The notes beneath the pieces were generated by a model, which did not search any database, was not told where the DNA came from, and saw only the letters and a program-made list of their open reading frames with translations. Made by a program: the position numbers and the translations under genes. This document shows, in pieces, positions 41,685-55,634 of a stretch of 64,000 nucleotides of DNA. Source of the stretch: Macrocystis pyrifera. Taxonomy: Eukaryota > Sar > Phaeophyceae > Laminariales > Laminariaceae. The DNA lies in the NCBI GenBank assembly GCA_031763025.1, contig JASSKH010000030.1:124001-188000 (forward strand), in the 5' to 3' direction. The stretch's first letter is position 1; each line of letters opens with the position of its first letter.

Positions 41685-41763
41685 ACATGGCACCGGTCGC
41701 TTCCCATCAAAGCCTCGTGGTTCTGCTTGGTGAGGTCGGCGAGGAATCCCGATCCGCACCTGC
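41685..41763 (-). other. Possible 3' terminal exon, unrecognised
   Basis: The minus strand has GTTTGCAG followed by CGSGFLADLTKQNHEALMGS and ends SDRCHV then TGA. It reads like a short C-terminal exon, but no upstream exon was identified and the family is unknown. Confidence 0.25.
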
Positions 41764-41883
41764 AAACATTGTATTTCCCTTTATCAAAGACTTGAGTTCC
41801 CAATTCAAGACGATATAGGAAGAAAATTCGTGATTTTTTGCCTTGATTATTGGTAAACATCATCACAGTTTTCATGATTTGTA

Positions 41884-41992
41884 TATTACGGGGGTCCATA
41901 GTTAACAGGGCCTATGGTGTACATAAAAACCCATATATTTACCTATTTTTACTAACAATATTTGGTCTTGTTTACTATGGTCCTCCGTAATA
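41884..41992. mobile_element. MITE family A copy 10
   Basis: Ends CGGGGGTCCATAGTTAACAG and TTTACTATGGTCCTCCG. Between the COX17 and coiled-coil genes. Confidence 0.85.
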
Positions 41993-42351
41993 GTAATATT
42001 ATAATCATCAACCGAATGTTGCTCGTGAAATATCAGAGACACAGGTACCACGGCAGAAGGGGGCCGGGGCCGTCTCTCCCTCTCCGCAGTCCATATGACG
42101 GCGAACCTGCAAAGCGATCTGCGGATGGCAGAGCCGCCGAACCATTTCACGATGTGAGCCTTTCGACTGGGAGGACGGACGCTAGCGAGCTGCCACTGCC
42201 TCCAGAGTTCGAAAAGGATTTTGCGGCGTGTGCAGTAGGAAAGGACTGAGTCAATCTTAAACAAGTTTGGGTGAGACAACTCTGCCCCTGACCAGTGGTC
42301 AAATACAAATACAATCTAAAAGAGGCGCAACGAAGTATGGGCGGGACCACA

Positions 42352-42770
42352 GGCCAGCGCAGGAGGCCTCATCCAATCCAATACTTACATTAAATGATCC
42401 ACGGTAGAGAGACAGAATACAACAGTAAAATGGCGATCCAATCGATGGGCTCAAGATTTGGCACAAATAATGGAACCATCGATGATATCGAAATGTCTCG
42501 GAATTTGTATCGCAACGAGGTCAGTTCTTCTTTTCGCTCCCGAAACCTCGGGAGTAGAGTTGGTCGCAACATTTCTTGAGACCATCCCACCCACCCGGCA
42601 GTAGGATTAGTATTCTTATGCTTGTATACCCCGCGCAGAGTACGTGATACGCTAGTCTACTCAGCGCGGGGGGAAATACCAGACGAGACCTCCTGCCCGG
42701 CGCAAGAGGCCTCATCCAATCCAATACTTACATTAAATGATCCACGGTAGAGAGAAGACAGAATACAACA
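42352..42770. repeat. Direct repeat of about 75 bp, spaced 350 bp
   Basis: GGCCTCATCCAATCCAATAC, TTACATTAAATGATCCACGG and AGACAGAATACAACAG occur at 42352-42425 and 42701-42770. ATATCAGAGACACAGGTACC also occurs twice, at 42027 and 42774. Confidence 0.65.
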
Positions 42771-44355
42771 GAAATATCAGAGACACAGGTACCAGATACC
42801 ATCAACTACCATCCTAAAGTCAAGCTCGACCACCACCATCACCACCAGCAGACGCTTGCTGGTGGTTTAGGTGATAAATAGTCATGACTATGAAGCAATA
42901 ATTAATGTATCACTATAATCAATTGCCTTGGAATAGAGCCCATACTTTGACCGACTGGTTTGTGTCGTTTGAAGACGCGGACCAGGATTCCCCGCCGAGC
43001 TTACGGACGGGTGACATGGGTGAAGTGTGAAGCCACTGCCGCGAGTGCTTGGCTGTGGCTGCTTCTCGGGCTGGAGTTCATCAGCGGCGGTCAAGTAACA
43101 AGGGTTGAACAACCCGCCTCAGAAAAAGATAGCCGTTTTTTATACGTAGCCGAAACAGACACCAAGCTCTGAGGGTTTAGAAACTAAAACCCTCAAAGGA
43201 TTTGGATTACGTCGTACACATGCTGCCACACAGAGTCAGTGCGGTATTCATAGCGCAGGTACATCCTGATCCTTGTCGTCAAACCGAGGGAGTACACGTA
43301 TTCCACTACGTTCGACGTAAACCACGACAAAAAAAAAAAAAACGAAACAACATAATCCTTGAACGTTTTGGGCGTTAGTTTAGAAACACAGAGACACATA
43401 GACTACCAGTAGGTGCCATCTGCTGGCCTTTGCACTGGGCGTCGAATCTCGGCTGTAATTACTACCAGGATAATATTACAGAAGGCAGTGTTTCTGAGTC
43501 GTGCTAGAATGCTATCATCGTACGTGTCCGCGTCCCCGCACCGAATTATTGTACCAGTTGCGGTCTCCATCCTGGTGTGTTCCACTACCGTATGCGCGGT
43601 CGATGATTTTGGGAAACAGCAACAAGGGAAAAAAAACGTGGTCGGTTGTTGAGGCTCGATGCCGTGTCGGTAGTGTTTCCCACCGCGTGAAGTGTCCCTC
43701 CTAGTCTGTCGTTTCCCTAGCAGAGGGCGAAATAAGAAATAAAGCCCCTCGTCAAAATGATGCATGGCTATTTAGCCTTGCCGTTGTACATATTTACTGC
43801 CTGGTACTTATTAACGCTGTTGACACGGTCCCGCTTGGGGCGACTATCCGTACGTGACTACGACTAGGCAAGCATTCTGAACCCGGCCATCGAAATCGTC
43901 CGTGAAAAACGGCCCTCGAAACGCCCCGCGAACGGCCTGCGAAACGGCACGCGAAACCGCTCGAGTGTGGTGGTCGCTGAAGTCACCTCTGCTCGTACCC
44001 CGTCGATCTTCTATACTATACATGGAACGCATCATGTTGCAACAACTTTGCTCCACGCGTCGATCAGGGCAATCCTTGTGAGCATGTGTACAGTAGTGAA
44101 GCACGTTATGCCCCCCGCCCCCCCTACGAGTATACCCCTCCCAACCCCTACCCAACCCCCCCCCCCCCCCAACCGTGTAATGGACCCGTTCCCACCCCTA
44201 CCCACCGCCTCGAAAGGCTATACTAAATCCAAGTCCGGGCACTTAGAGCTTTTGTTTGGTCTGGAGTAATTATCATCTTACAGTTTACTTGATTTATCTG
44301 TGGACTACTATTGTAATAAAAAATACAATAAAAATTCATAAAAAAAAACAACTGA

Positions 44356-47300
44356 CTAAAACCCGAGGTCTTGGTTGCTGTGGGAAAGCAACTCCTCCGC
44401 TTCTCTCAACCAAACCGCGTCGTTCTCCTCCTCCCCCCCCTCGTCCCCCACTTCCACCCCCCCCCTTACCCCCCATCCCGAATCATCCCGGGGACACCCA
44501 GAGTCGAAACCCGTCCCTACACCGTCGCCATAACTTATGGAGTCAGCAGCGGTACCGCTCGCGTAGACTCCCCTAGAAGGGGGTTGCCGATGCACGACAT
44601 GGGCGATACCGCTGCCGCTGTGGTGGGAGGAGTGCTGCGTTGCTCCTCGCTTTGCACGAGCGCTGGTGTTGACGTTAGCGTTGGAGTGAGCGCTAGCGGC
44701 GGCAGCGGAAGTGGGGGGCGGGGCGGTACCGGGCCGGCCGGAAGAGAGGCCGTCGCGAGTGGTGGTGAGCTCGCGGAGCGCTCGCTGGGCGGCCTTGCGG
44801 CCTCGCTTTTCCAGGACCTCGCGCACCTGTCGTGTCGTGTGCATCGCGGAGGAGGAGGAGGAGAAGGAGGAGGAGGGAGGGAGGGCTGTATTTACGTATT
44901 GACCAACGTGGCTCAGCTTCAACAAAACTTTTGAAAAATGCTTAACTCGATAAACCTCTACGTAAACCCGACTTTCTGGCAATTTTCTCGGAAAGTTCTA
45001 GGATTTAATGAGGAGTTAATATGGACTCTCAACCATTTCGTCGAAGACGGTCCAAATCTCGTAGGTGTATCTGGGAGGGGAAGGAGGAAATGCAATAATT
45101 CCGGCACTGACAATGTCAAGCGGTGATGCTCAAGCTGGCAGGGTAGTAACAACCAACACTTCGTCGGCGAGTTTACAGTGACGCTCGAGTACCCACTCGC
45201 TGCAACCACCGACCATCCCAACACCAGCCGACTCGGCAAACTTGAAACAGAGGAGCCGGAGAGACCGAAAACGAAAAACCAAGCGCCGAACGGACAACGG
45301 GCCAACGCAAAGAATGAAACATCGTTACCGTCGCTCGCGTGGGGCTCCAACAATCGCACCGTAGACAAATTTCGGACACTACAGTAACTAGCAGGGATGT
45401 GTGGTAGCGGTACCAGGCTCACAGTGGTTCTCAAAACAACATGCGGTTTCCATTTTTTTTTTCGCGATTTCGAGAATTTTGTGCTGACCCCTAATAGAAA
45501 ACGCCTCTATACATAGTCGAAACCCCATACGTATGCTTTTGGAATTCCAGAGCACCCTAGCCCATTGTATTTATATTGCAGCGCTTCCTTACATTTGGGC
45601 GGGTGATCGGTGATAGAGCAGGAGGCGCGCAGGGGTGCTAGTTGAGCGGTATGCTCAACAGGGGATGATAGCGACCCATCCCCTGGTTCACCGCTCCGAA
45701 AGTTTTTTGGACAGCGTTTGCGTGCGAGCGGTTTCCACATTTGGCGGTTTTGCGGCATTACCGACACTTCCTCGCTTCAAATTGCGGTATTACACATCCC
45801 TGGTACTATAGTAGCCATGCCTCCAAAAGCTCGCTCACATGGGTCTCCAACAGGCACACAGCGGAATCCCTCCTGACACTGCCGGACACAATAATTACGT
45901 CAACCCCAAACGCCCACGTGGTGGTTCAACAAACGCACTACGAACACACATACTACTATTGCGGACAACACCCGGGCATTAAAAAGATAATAAAGGCCTC
46001 CAGAACCTCTTTCGGATTTCCAACACTTCCCCAAGGAGTGACAAAAAAAGCCTTCATACCATATGTCTGCGTAATCCGACTCTACGTGTACGACGAATAG
46101 AAAATATCGGTACATACATACGTGTGTAGATAGTTAATCATGGTGCAGAAAAGTTCATGACTAGGGGAGAAAGAGCTGAAAAGGCAGACGGCGGATGATA
46201 CGTGACACGTAAAACATTCTGAGGAGTAGAGACCTGTCCGTTTTCTGGGTTTGTGTGGCGAACTGAAGCTTTCGCAAAAAAAAACGGGTACTATTGTAGG
46301 TATAATCGTGTTCGACACGGTACACGAGACAGCAGTGTTCGTAATATATCCACAAGGGGTTCCCCTTCGGAGGCGTTCCGACGTGGGGTGACACAACGTA
46401 AAACAAATCCAATTACGTTCTGTGCAGATGGAAAAAAAAACGAAAAGACCCACCAGGCGCTGTGATTTTTTAAAGTCTATACGAAGTATAGCCCGAAAAC
46501 CAAAGGTGCACACACCAGCCGTGGAATTTTTGACGTCTATACAGCCCGAAAAAAAGGCGAAAGGAAATTGGTACGATCTACACGTATATGTCTTACGTAC
46601 ACGTGATTAAAGTATGACACACAGCTTGCAAATGAGTTTCGGCGAAGTCCCCAATTTCACAGCTGACGCTTTTTTTTTTATTTATATAAATATACCTCCG
46701 CATCCCGGGCGCGCTCCAGCAGTTCTTCCACCCTTGACCGCAGCGCCTTCACCTGGCCCGCCAAGCTCCTCGCCACATCGCCACCCCCGCCACCCCCTGC
46801 TAGCGACACGCCTCCCCCGCTCCCGCCACCCGCCGCCTGCAACATGCTCCTATGATATTGTAAGAACATCGTATGGTACGATATAATACACATAGCGCAA
46901 AAAAAATCACACAGAAGAAGGCGAAAAAACGAAACGGGCGAAAAAAGCGTAAGAAAAAATGTGTTTGCGTACGTACGTAAATTACGAACGGAACGGCCGA
47001 TACAAGGGAAAATCGTTTTCAGCAATTGAATAAAAACTTCACTCCATGTGTTCATGTGTTGATGTGGCTGGCTGGCTGATGATTTTGTTTTTTCGGGGTC
47101 TGTTGTGACTCCCGCCATGCTGCGCGTGTGCCATCGTCTGCCCCGCGATCCGGAGACGCAGCAGCAGCAGCAGCAGCAGACCAAGGTGCTCGCACACTAT
47201 ATAGCCGGAGAAGGCACTTCGCCCGCCGGACAAAGCGCGTCGTTCGAAACCAAACGCCATAACAATGATCGAAACATCAAAACATATTTACCCCCTCCCC

Positions 47301-50300
47301 GCCCCCCTATAATGGCCATATACGACTACGGCCATGCATTGCATGATATTGAGTACCCCCCTCCCCCTCCCCCCCACCATCTCACCTTCAGGCTCCAGGC
47401 ACATGAACCAAAACGCCCACAATACCAAAACAAAGACGCAAAAAAGATACCCCTGCTTTCCCTCTTCCACGCCCCCCCCCCCCCCCGTCAAACGCCAACG
47501 TCTCAATACTTAAAACATCAATACCTCAACGCCTCCGCGCGGCCCTCCGCCTCCCTTCGAGCCGCCTCCTCTGCTTCTAGCCCTTCCTTCGCGTCCTGCA
47601 GGCTCGCCGCCAACAGCCTCGCCTCCCTTGCCCTCCCCTCCGCGGAAGCTTCGGCCGCAGCCAGCGCCTCCTCAAGCGCGGCAGCTCTCTCGGCCCACCC
47701 CTTCAGCTCGCCCTGCAGCCGCCTCCTCGCCGCCTCCGAGGCCTCAAGAAGGGACCAGGCTTCGGTCAGCCTAGCCGCAGCCCCCGCCACCACACTGCTA
47801 CGGTCACCGTCGGGTCTACCGCTTCCGGGGCTCGCGGCACTCCCCCTGGCTGCACCATCCCTCGCATGAGCGACATCCCTCGCTACCCCTATCCCCGCCC
47901 CAGATATACCGCCTCTGTATCCGGCGGGGCTCCCTCTGCCCGCGCTGAAGCCACTCCGGGGAGGATTGAATAGATCCCCGTTTATTCCGGCGACGCCTCC
48001 TCCGCTGGCGGATGCGTCGAGAGTCATCATCTCGTCAACCACGGATTTTATCTCCGTGAGTTCTCCGTCGCGTCGGATGCGCTCGCCCGCGAGCGCCGCT
48101 CCCAGTTCGGCTTCCGCTTGAGCCTTGCGGGAGGCCGGGGGGGCGGGGGATGGGGGATGGGGGGGCAACATCGGCGGCGGTGAGGGAAAACGGAGAAGTT
48201 GACGGAATGTTTGGGGGGAGGGGGAGTCACGAGTCGACCCACTCCCACTACTATTAATACTGTCACGGCGGGGGGGCATACTAATACATACCCATGACGG
48301 GGGACCATAGTAAATAGGACCGAATATTGTTGGTAAAAATAGGGAAACATATAGCTTTTTGTGTGTACCGCAGGTCCTATTTACTATGGTCCCCCGTAGT
48401 AGTAGGCCACCGTTTCAAGTCAAACACCCGTACATCGCCGCCGCCGCCCCAGTAATAGTGGTAACACCTGGTAGTAATCAGCACCCACGATGAACCCAAT
48501 CACCATGTATTCCCCTATGTTTCCACATCGTATTCGGTTCTGAGTACTGTGTTTCGCTGGCTGTAATAGGGCTGTGTCCCGTAGTACCGCTGGTAATATA
48601 GTGACGGAAGGGGCAGGATGGGGGACAGGGGGGCGGGTCGATCTACCGTTTTCTGTTAAGAATAGTACCTCGCGCTGTGCCGCTTCACCGGTACATTGTT
48701 GAAGAAATTCAACATGGCAGCTGCATATTAGCATCAACATCCGTCGAGAATTGGTAAAAAGCTGTTGGAAGAATAACCATAACACTGAAATAAAAAAAGC
48801 TTGAGAATAACGCTTCTGAAACCGATCGAGAGCTGCTACCTACAGCAAGACAAACCTAGCGAAACGTTCTGAGAGACAACTGTGCAAAAACAAACCAAGC
48901 ATCGCTGGACTATCAGACGAATACCGAAACCGGAAAAAATAAAGTCTTCACCGGATTCAGGGGAGGGAGCACATATCGCCAGACCCCGTGTCCGTCATCG
49001 GGGAAAAAATAAAAAAAAATAGGTAATGAATTCCGCTTTATTTTTCTCGGAAAAGGGGTACACCATAACCTCCTTGACGTATACGTCCCACCCCATCCCC
49101 TCACCCCCAATCCGACGGCCTCCGCCACCTCCCTCTCCAGGCGGCGGTTCATCCTGACGGTTTCGTCCAAGCGGTCTTCCAGGATCTCCGCACGCTCCCT
49201 GGCCCTCGCCACCTGGCCGCGGAGATCAGCGACCAATCTTGCCGAAGAGTCTGCGGGAGCCCCGGCGTCGGGGTCGCTCGGAGCCCCCCCTTCCCTACCG
49301 CTGCTGCGCCCGAAGTTCTTGTTCTTGGTGTCCGCTTCCCGGAGGTCGCGTTCCAGGGAGAGCCTGCGCCGGCTCTCCGACTTTTCGTTTTAATTTTTTA
49401 AGAGCGTTGCCAGTTTCCAGTGGTGTGAAAATAGGCGAGGGCGGTCGGCATGAAGCAAAACAGGCAAGGGGTACCATGTCAAGGGGTTACGATGTGGACG
49501 GAACGAGGGGGGGGGAGGCGGGGCAGGGGGGATATTCGCAAGCCTAAGCCACCTCGGCGCTTTCGGCGATCGCTCTGCCCACTCATTCTCCCGTCCTGTG
49601 CTATTTCCGTGCCAACAGAAAAAACAACGGAGCGCCTACACGCACTGAAATCGCGCACTCCAATAGTCCAAAAGTCCGGCATCTTGCAGCTCGCTCCCAG
49701 CCCCCCCTCCCCCCCCCCCCCCCCTCCTCCTTCCCCTCCCCTTCCTCTACCCCAACCCCTGCAAGCGTGAATCCAGAACAAACCTGCAAGCGTGAATCCA
49801 TCTCCCGCAAACTCTCCTCTCTCGTCCTTGCGCGCCTTCCAGCCTCCTCCAACTCTTCCTCCAGCCCCTTCCGCCTCTCCTCGAGCCTCTCCACCCTCCT
49901 CCTCGCCGCGGCCGAGGCCCGCCGCTCCTCCTCCAGCTCCTCAGTCACCGCCGCAGCCTCCCTCTCCGCCGCCGCCTTCACAGCCGCGACCCGCGCCTCC
50001 CATACCACCACTGTCGCCGTCGATGATGATGACGAGTCTACCCCTCCCCCGATCCCCCCGCGGCTCCTTCCCTCCACCCTGAAACGTCGCTCCAGGCCTT
50101 GGCGCTGCTCCTCCTCCTGTGATAGTCGCGTGCGAAGAGCATCGAGCTCGGCACGCGCCAGGCCGAGCTCGGACCGCGCGCGGCGCTTAGGTCGGCGCGG
50201 GCCGCCGCGAGCGCGACTTCGGCCGCCGCCGCCGTTGCCGCGACAGAGTCTCGGTCAGCGGCAGCAGCAGCAGCAGCAGCGGTAGCGGCGGCGGTGTTGG

Positions 50301-53300
50301 CGTGCGGTGAAGGAGACAGCGGAAGCGTTGCGTTGTCGTCCTCTTCCCGAGGCGCGATCGGCAGGGGGTGGATGGGGCGGGAGGAGGAGGTGCGCTGTGA
50401 GACGGCGCGCGCAAGGGCAGCCTCCGCTTCGGCCGACGCCACTCGCCGGACCAGGGTGTCACGCTGCCATGTTTTCGAGCAGGAGGAGGAGGAGGAGGAG
50501 GAGGAGGAGGAGGAGGAGGAGGAGGAGGAACGGGGGGGGTGGGCGTGTCTGCAGTCTATGGCTGATTCATTGTCATCAAACTTTTGCTACTGCACTGTTA
50601 AGTCTCACTCTAATTCCAAGTATTTTTTCCACCAAACGGGGGTGCGGTCCTGAAGGGACAAAGGCAGAATTCCGCACTACTATAGTGTAAAAGGGAGGGG
50701 GTGCAACTGACCGCAGGCTGTACGCAGGCTATACACAGACTACACGCAGACTGTACGCATACTCTACGTACACATACCGCTGTACATGACTGTACGCAGG
50801 CGGTATACGCAGACTCTACGCAAGCTCTACGAGTATCCATGCAGGGCCTACGCAGGCTCTACGCAGCCCTGAGCACACCAACGCGGCGCGGCCGTTACGC
50901 CACCGCTACCAGCACGATGCATCACTCTACCTGAGCCTGGAGGACCTCCACCTCCGCAGCGCGCTCCTCGGACTTTCGCCGGGCGCACACCCCTTCCTCT
51001 TCGGCGTGAGCCAGACGCTCCTCGAACGCCACTCTCTCCGCATCCATCTAACAGCACCAAAAACAGCAGTATCATAGGGCGTTCCGCACCAAGGCTAAAG
51101 TTAGAGCTTCACGCAACGGGAAGACCACGATCCAGATACAGCAGTAGTGCCGGTCCCTCTATAGTGTCGGTAGGTATGCGCCAGGCAACAATACCGGCAC
51201 TATATGTAGCGTCAACCGGCACTGTTTACTTCGCACACTACTACACTGGTTACAGTAATCCCATCTGTGCCAAGCGACCACACAGGAAACTATAGCCGGC
51301 AGCATCCGGCATTACTCAACCGGCACTAAAGAGGGGTCACTACTGCAATCTATAGGCCCTGTATTTTACCGCTTTGAAAAGCTATGGAAGAGTCGGAAAC
51401 ACACACAACAAGATGTCAGCCGTCGAACGTTGCGTAAATCGTTCACACCACAAAACTCGGGCATCTTTCACCCACACAAGGAGCTTGCAGATTATCATTC
51501 GTGCACTATAGTTGCTTGCTTGCTGCTCCGGATGTCTTCTGAACGAAGGGGCCAGATATTCATCAACCAGGCAGGCGATAACGCCTGCCACGTATTGATG
51601 AGGGGACACTTGCTGCAAATAATAACGCCGCAACAGGAGAGAGGGGACACCATGTACCAACACCGTGCCCCGAACTATCTGTATCATGAGCTGGGACATG
51701 TTCTGTCCGACGCGTGTAAGGTTTGACGCCAGCAAGGTGTTGTGTTGCTGCATCTACGGCAAGGGGATAGCGGTCACGCAGCCGCAATGCACCGTGAATT
51801 TGTCGGGAACAATTTATTTACCTACTGTAGGTTATATTTCAAGTGCAGTAGTGATCCCTCGATAGTGCCGGTTGCCCGCTATAGTGTGGAATCGCTTGGC
51901 ACGGATGGGATTACCGTAGCCAGTGTGGTAGTGTGCGGAGTAAATAGTGCCGGTTGACGCTATAGTGCCGGTATTATAGGCTAACGCACACATACCGGCA
52001 CTATAGAGGGACCACTACTGCTGTGCCAACCAATGTGTCACGACTATGCATGAACATAACTTGGCGCTATTTGGAGGAAGGCAAGGTGGGTGCAAGGCCT
52101 CTGCCTGCCTGCCTGCATGTTCTGTCGATACATCTGTCGGCATGGCGCGGCCCGAAAAGAACAACAAAAAAAATATCGCACTACGATCAGTTACGACGAG
52201 GTATGCCTATATGCATATGTACGACAAGGAGAATAAAATAAACGCGAACCGGCAAATACATCGCTGCTTTTCACCGCTCGCTCGCTCCGATAAGAAAACT
52301 GACAAGAAAACGCGAACCGGCATGAATTCCGCCGCTTCTCACCGCTCGCTCCGACAAGAAAAATATCAAGAAAACATGAACCGACATGCATTGCGCCGCT
52401 TTTCACCGCTCGCTCCGACAAGAAAAATATCAAGCAAACGCGAACCGACATGCATTGCACCGCTTCTCACCGCTCGCTCTGATGCCACTGCTGCCGCCGC
52501 CGCTGATGACGCCGAAAACATCGCTGTCCCCGCCTCTTGCGCGCCGTCGGGCCGCACGGCATCCCTACGTACATCCATCGCCCTAGCAATCCCGAGGCTC
52601 AACATGAACGCCTCCAGATCGTACAAAACTCCTTCCACCTGCTGGAGAGGGGGGGGGGGGGGGTAGAGTTCAGAGAAGCACGGAGTGAAACAACAAACAA
52701 GCTGCCTCGACCTTTGAATATACCTACCTCGAGCTAAATCACGGCTTCTCCAACGGTTGCAGGCTGCAAAAAGCGTGAGTGCATTCTGCTGTCGTCCCTG
52801 AGGGGCATCTCTGTCCTGCCTTTCCCCCTCTCCGGGCAAGCGCTCGCCTTCATAGCCTATCAATCCAGCTGCTACAAAAACTTTCACAAAAACTCCCGAG
52901 TTGGGGTAACTTCCGCATACCGATTGCGAAAACACGGTGGTAAAAATGCCGAAACAAAATATTTCCTCCCAATAAATCCAGCCCCAGAAGCACCAGCCGT
53001 TTCAACGCTCCAAAACGCCAATCTGCGGAACTCCCTTCCCCAAACGTCCACATTCCCCCCTCCCTCCCTCCCTGTTCTTCTTTCAAATTCCCAACCCGCA
53101 CCTCCGCCGCTGCCTCGTGCGCTGCCGCCTCCACCTCCTCCGCCGCTGAACCCCCAACCCCACCCCTAGCAGAATTAACATCGACGTCGACGCTCCGTCC
53201 TAAGCGTTGCCTTGTACCGAAACGCCTTTCCCTGTTTTCGAAACCTACACCAGGGGTCGGCGGCAACTCATCCCCTCGGGAGGATCTCTGTGGCCACGAA

Positions 53301-55601
53301 GAACGCGGGTCAAACGCCGCGGAACGGTTCCTGGAACGGCGATCGGAACGGCTCCTGGAAGGGCCTTCGGAACTGTGCTCGGAACGGGTCTCGGAACCGT
53401 GGTCAGAACGGCGCTCGAAACGGTGCCCGCGCGTGTTTCTGTTGATGCTGCCGCCGCCACCGCGGTGAGGGGGACGACGCTCCAAGGATCTCAGTTCCGC
53501 CCGAAGGGTTTCCACCTGGTTAGCGTTGGCAATGGGGGGGTGGAGGCGATGGTGGCGGTGGTGGTGGTGGTCAGGGAGAGGCAGGAACGAAGGGCAAGAA
53601 AGGGATGGGGGAGGGGGGGATGGAGGGGGGGTTGTATTATGACACACACCGTACAACACGTGTGGTAAGACAACACCCGCCCGTCGGACGAAACTTCCAG
53701 GCTCATTTTCTCGACAACGGATGGGTCTATGGAAAAAAGAAATCCGCGAGCTCTTCCCACCCAACGCCACCACTTTTTCGCCGTGTGTGACCTTTTTGTC
53801 GGGGTGAAATCGACTCCGAAAATATTGCCAGGGGGGTGCGTTATCTTGCGTGTTTCACGGCATCTTACTTGCACGCAACAGGTCGTGGACTGTGGGGGTG
53901 GGCGGAGCTAACGACGGCTCTGCCCGCTTGGCTGTCCCGTAATACATGGGATTGGTTGGGCAGACCGGGGCATATGCGCAAAACCCACGCGAAATGGGCA
54001 GAGGAACGGCCGGGTGCGTAAAAAAACAAACTCGCAACACATTTTCGACCATTTCCGTTTTTTTACCGGCATTTCCGCAAGGGCATGCAAAACGCGTGTT
54101 GTTAATCGAGAAGTCGGCATGTGTGGGATCTGGCAATATAGTTGCAGTGTTTTTTTAGTTCACTGCTATCCTGTGGCGGATTGGCTACGTTTAAATATGA
54201 CAATAGCTTAAGCTCACCACACTCCCACGCATGAAATACGTGTCGTGCATCAGTATAGCCGTCGCTTCCGCTACAACCTGAATCCGAAAGGATTAGATGC
54301 GGTGGAGATCGCCGCCACCCGTCGGTGCTGACCTTGGTGGCTGGCGAGCGATCTACCGTAGAGAAACTATTTTAATAGCCTCACTATCGCTAGCGTGTCA
54401 CAAGTATACGTTTGCGCCCACCTCGCCCCCTTCTGCCTCAGCCGCAGCCGCCTCTGCTCTCTCTAGCAAACCCTTCGCCGCGTCGACAGTTCGCTCCAGG
54501 GCTTCTTGCAGCGCCAGCATCCCCTCTTCCCCGTAGGCTAATGCCTCCTGCTCGAAAAATAAATGCAAAGAAAAGTGTGGATTTAGTGGAGAAACCTCTC
54601 CGCGTCCGGGCCCACAAAAGCAAACAAAGAACACCGCGACTACCACAGTGACAGCGTGAGTACTACCAGGTAGCATACATACATCATTTTTTGCCTGTGG
54701 GTACACCGTGTCGACATTGCAGCAACGACATCTCCTGTCACTCCACACGAGATAATTTCCTGCTTCCATATACCAGAATGTATCTGGTACGTACGTACTT
54801 ACGTACGTAGGCTGGTTTCACTCGCAATTTCCTTGCCTGAGGCGCGCCGAGATGCTGTGCACAATTTGTACTGTGTACAAATACAGACTTGACCCAAGAA
54901 AAACATGCCCTAGTTCGGGCAGACTATATACGTGCGGTTTCCACCCGGCAACACCATCTAAATCATACAGATCACACAGATCACACAGATCACACAGATC
55001 ATACAGATCATACAGATCAGGAATATATCTATCTGCCCTGCAAGGCCTAGGTCATCAAGTGGGAATGATCTGTAGATGATCTGTACATGGTCCTGTCTAT
55101 CCGAGGTGTAAACCCTTACCTCCATCTCCGCACAACTATCCCGCGCTTCTCTCATGGCGGCCTTCGCATCCACCTCCGAATCTTCGAGCGCGGCCTTCAG
55201 AGACTCCATTTTCCCCTCCGCTTCCCGAGAGGCTTCTTCCGCCCGCGTCAGCTCCTCCGCCAAACGGGTTTCCAAGCCGAGGCGGGCTTGTTCGGCCGCG
55301 GCAAGGGATGCTTGCAGTGATCCCATCTTATACAGGAACATAGATAGTTCGAAGTTAATTTTCACGAATGAAGAGGATTGGGATTTGGGGCGGGGGGAGG
55401 GGGGGTGGTACGCATTGTTATACATGGCCGTAGTCATACTCATACTACCTGATTCAGGGGATTCGGGGGCGGGGGTGTACTCATTATCGTGCATGGCCGT
55501 AATCGTAAGACCAACCTGATTCAGGGGGGGATGGGGGGTGTACTCATTATCGTGCATGGCCGTAGTCATATGACCATAGACCTTCGCATCCCTACAATGC
55601 A

Positions 55602-55634
<33 letters not shown>

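Larger units (their letters stand above)
38536..44355. other. Interval between COX17 and coiled-coil gene 3' ends
   Basis: Holds both 3' UTRs, MITE A copies 9 and 10, the duplicated GATC block and two weak exon candidates. 42940-44300 shows nothing recognisable except a C tract at 44157-44171. Confidence 0.4.

Noticed and set aside
47105..50285. Long plus-strand open frames rich in Ser, Pro and Ala (for example 47105-47869 and 49767-50285)
   Set aside because: They are antisense to GC-rich coiled-coil exons that have matching splice sites and phases on the minus strand.
51382..51753. Open frames on both strands between the two family C elements
   Set aside because: No recognisable transposase motif, and they overlap on opposite strands.
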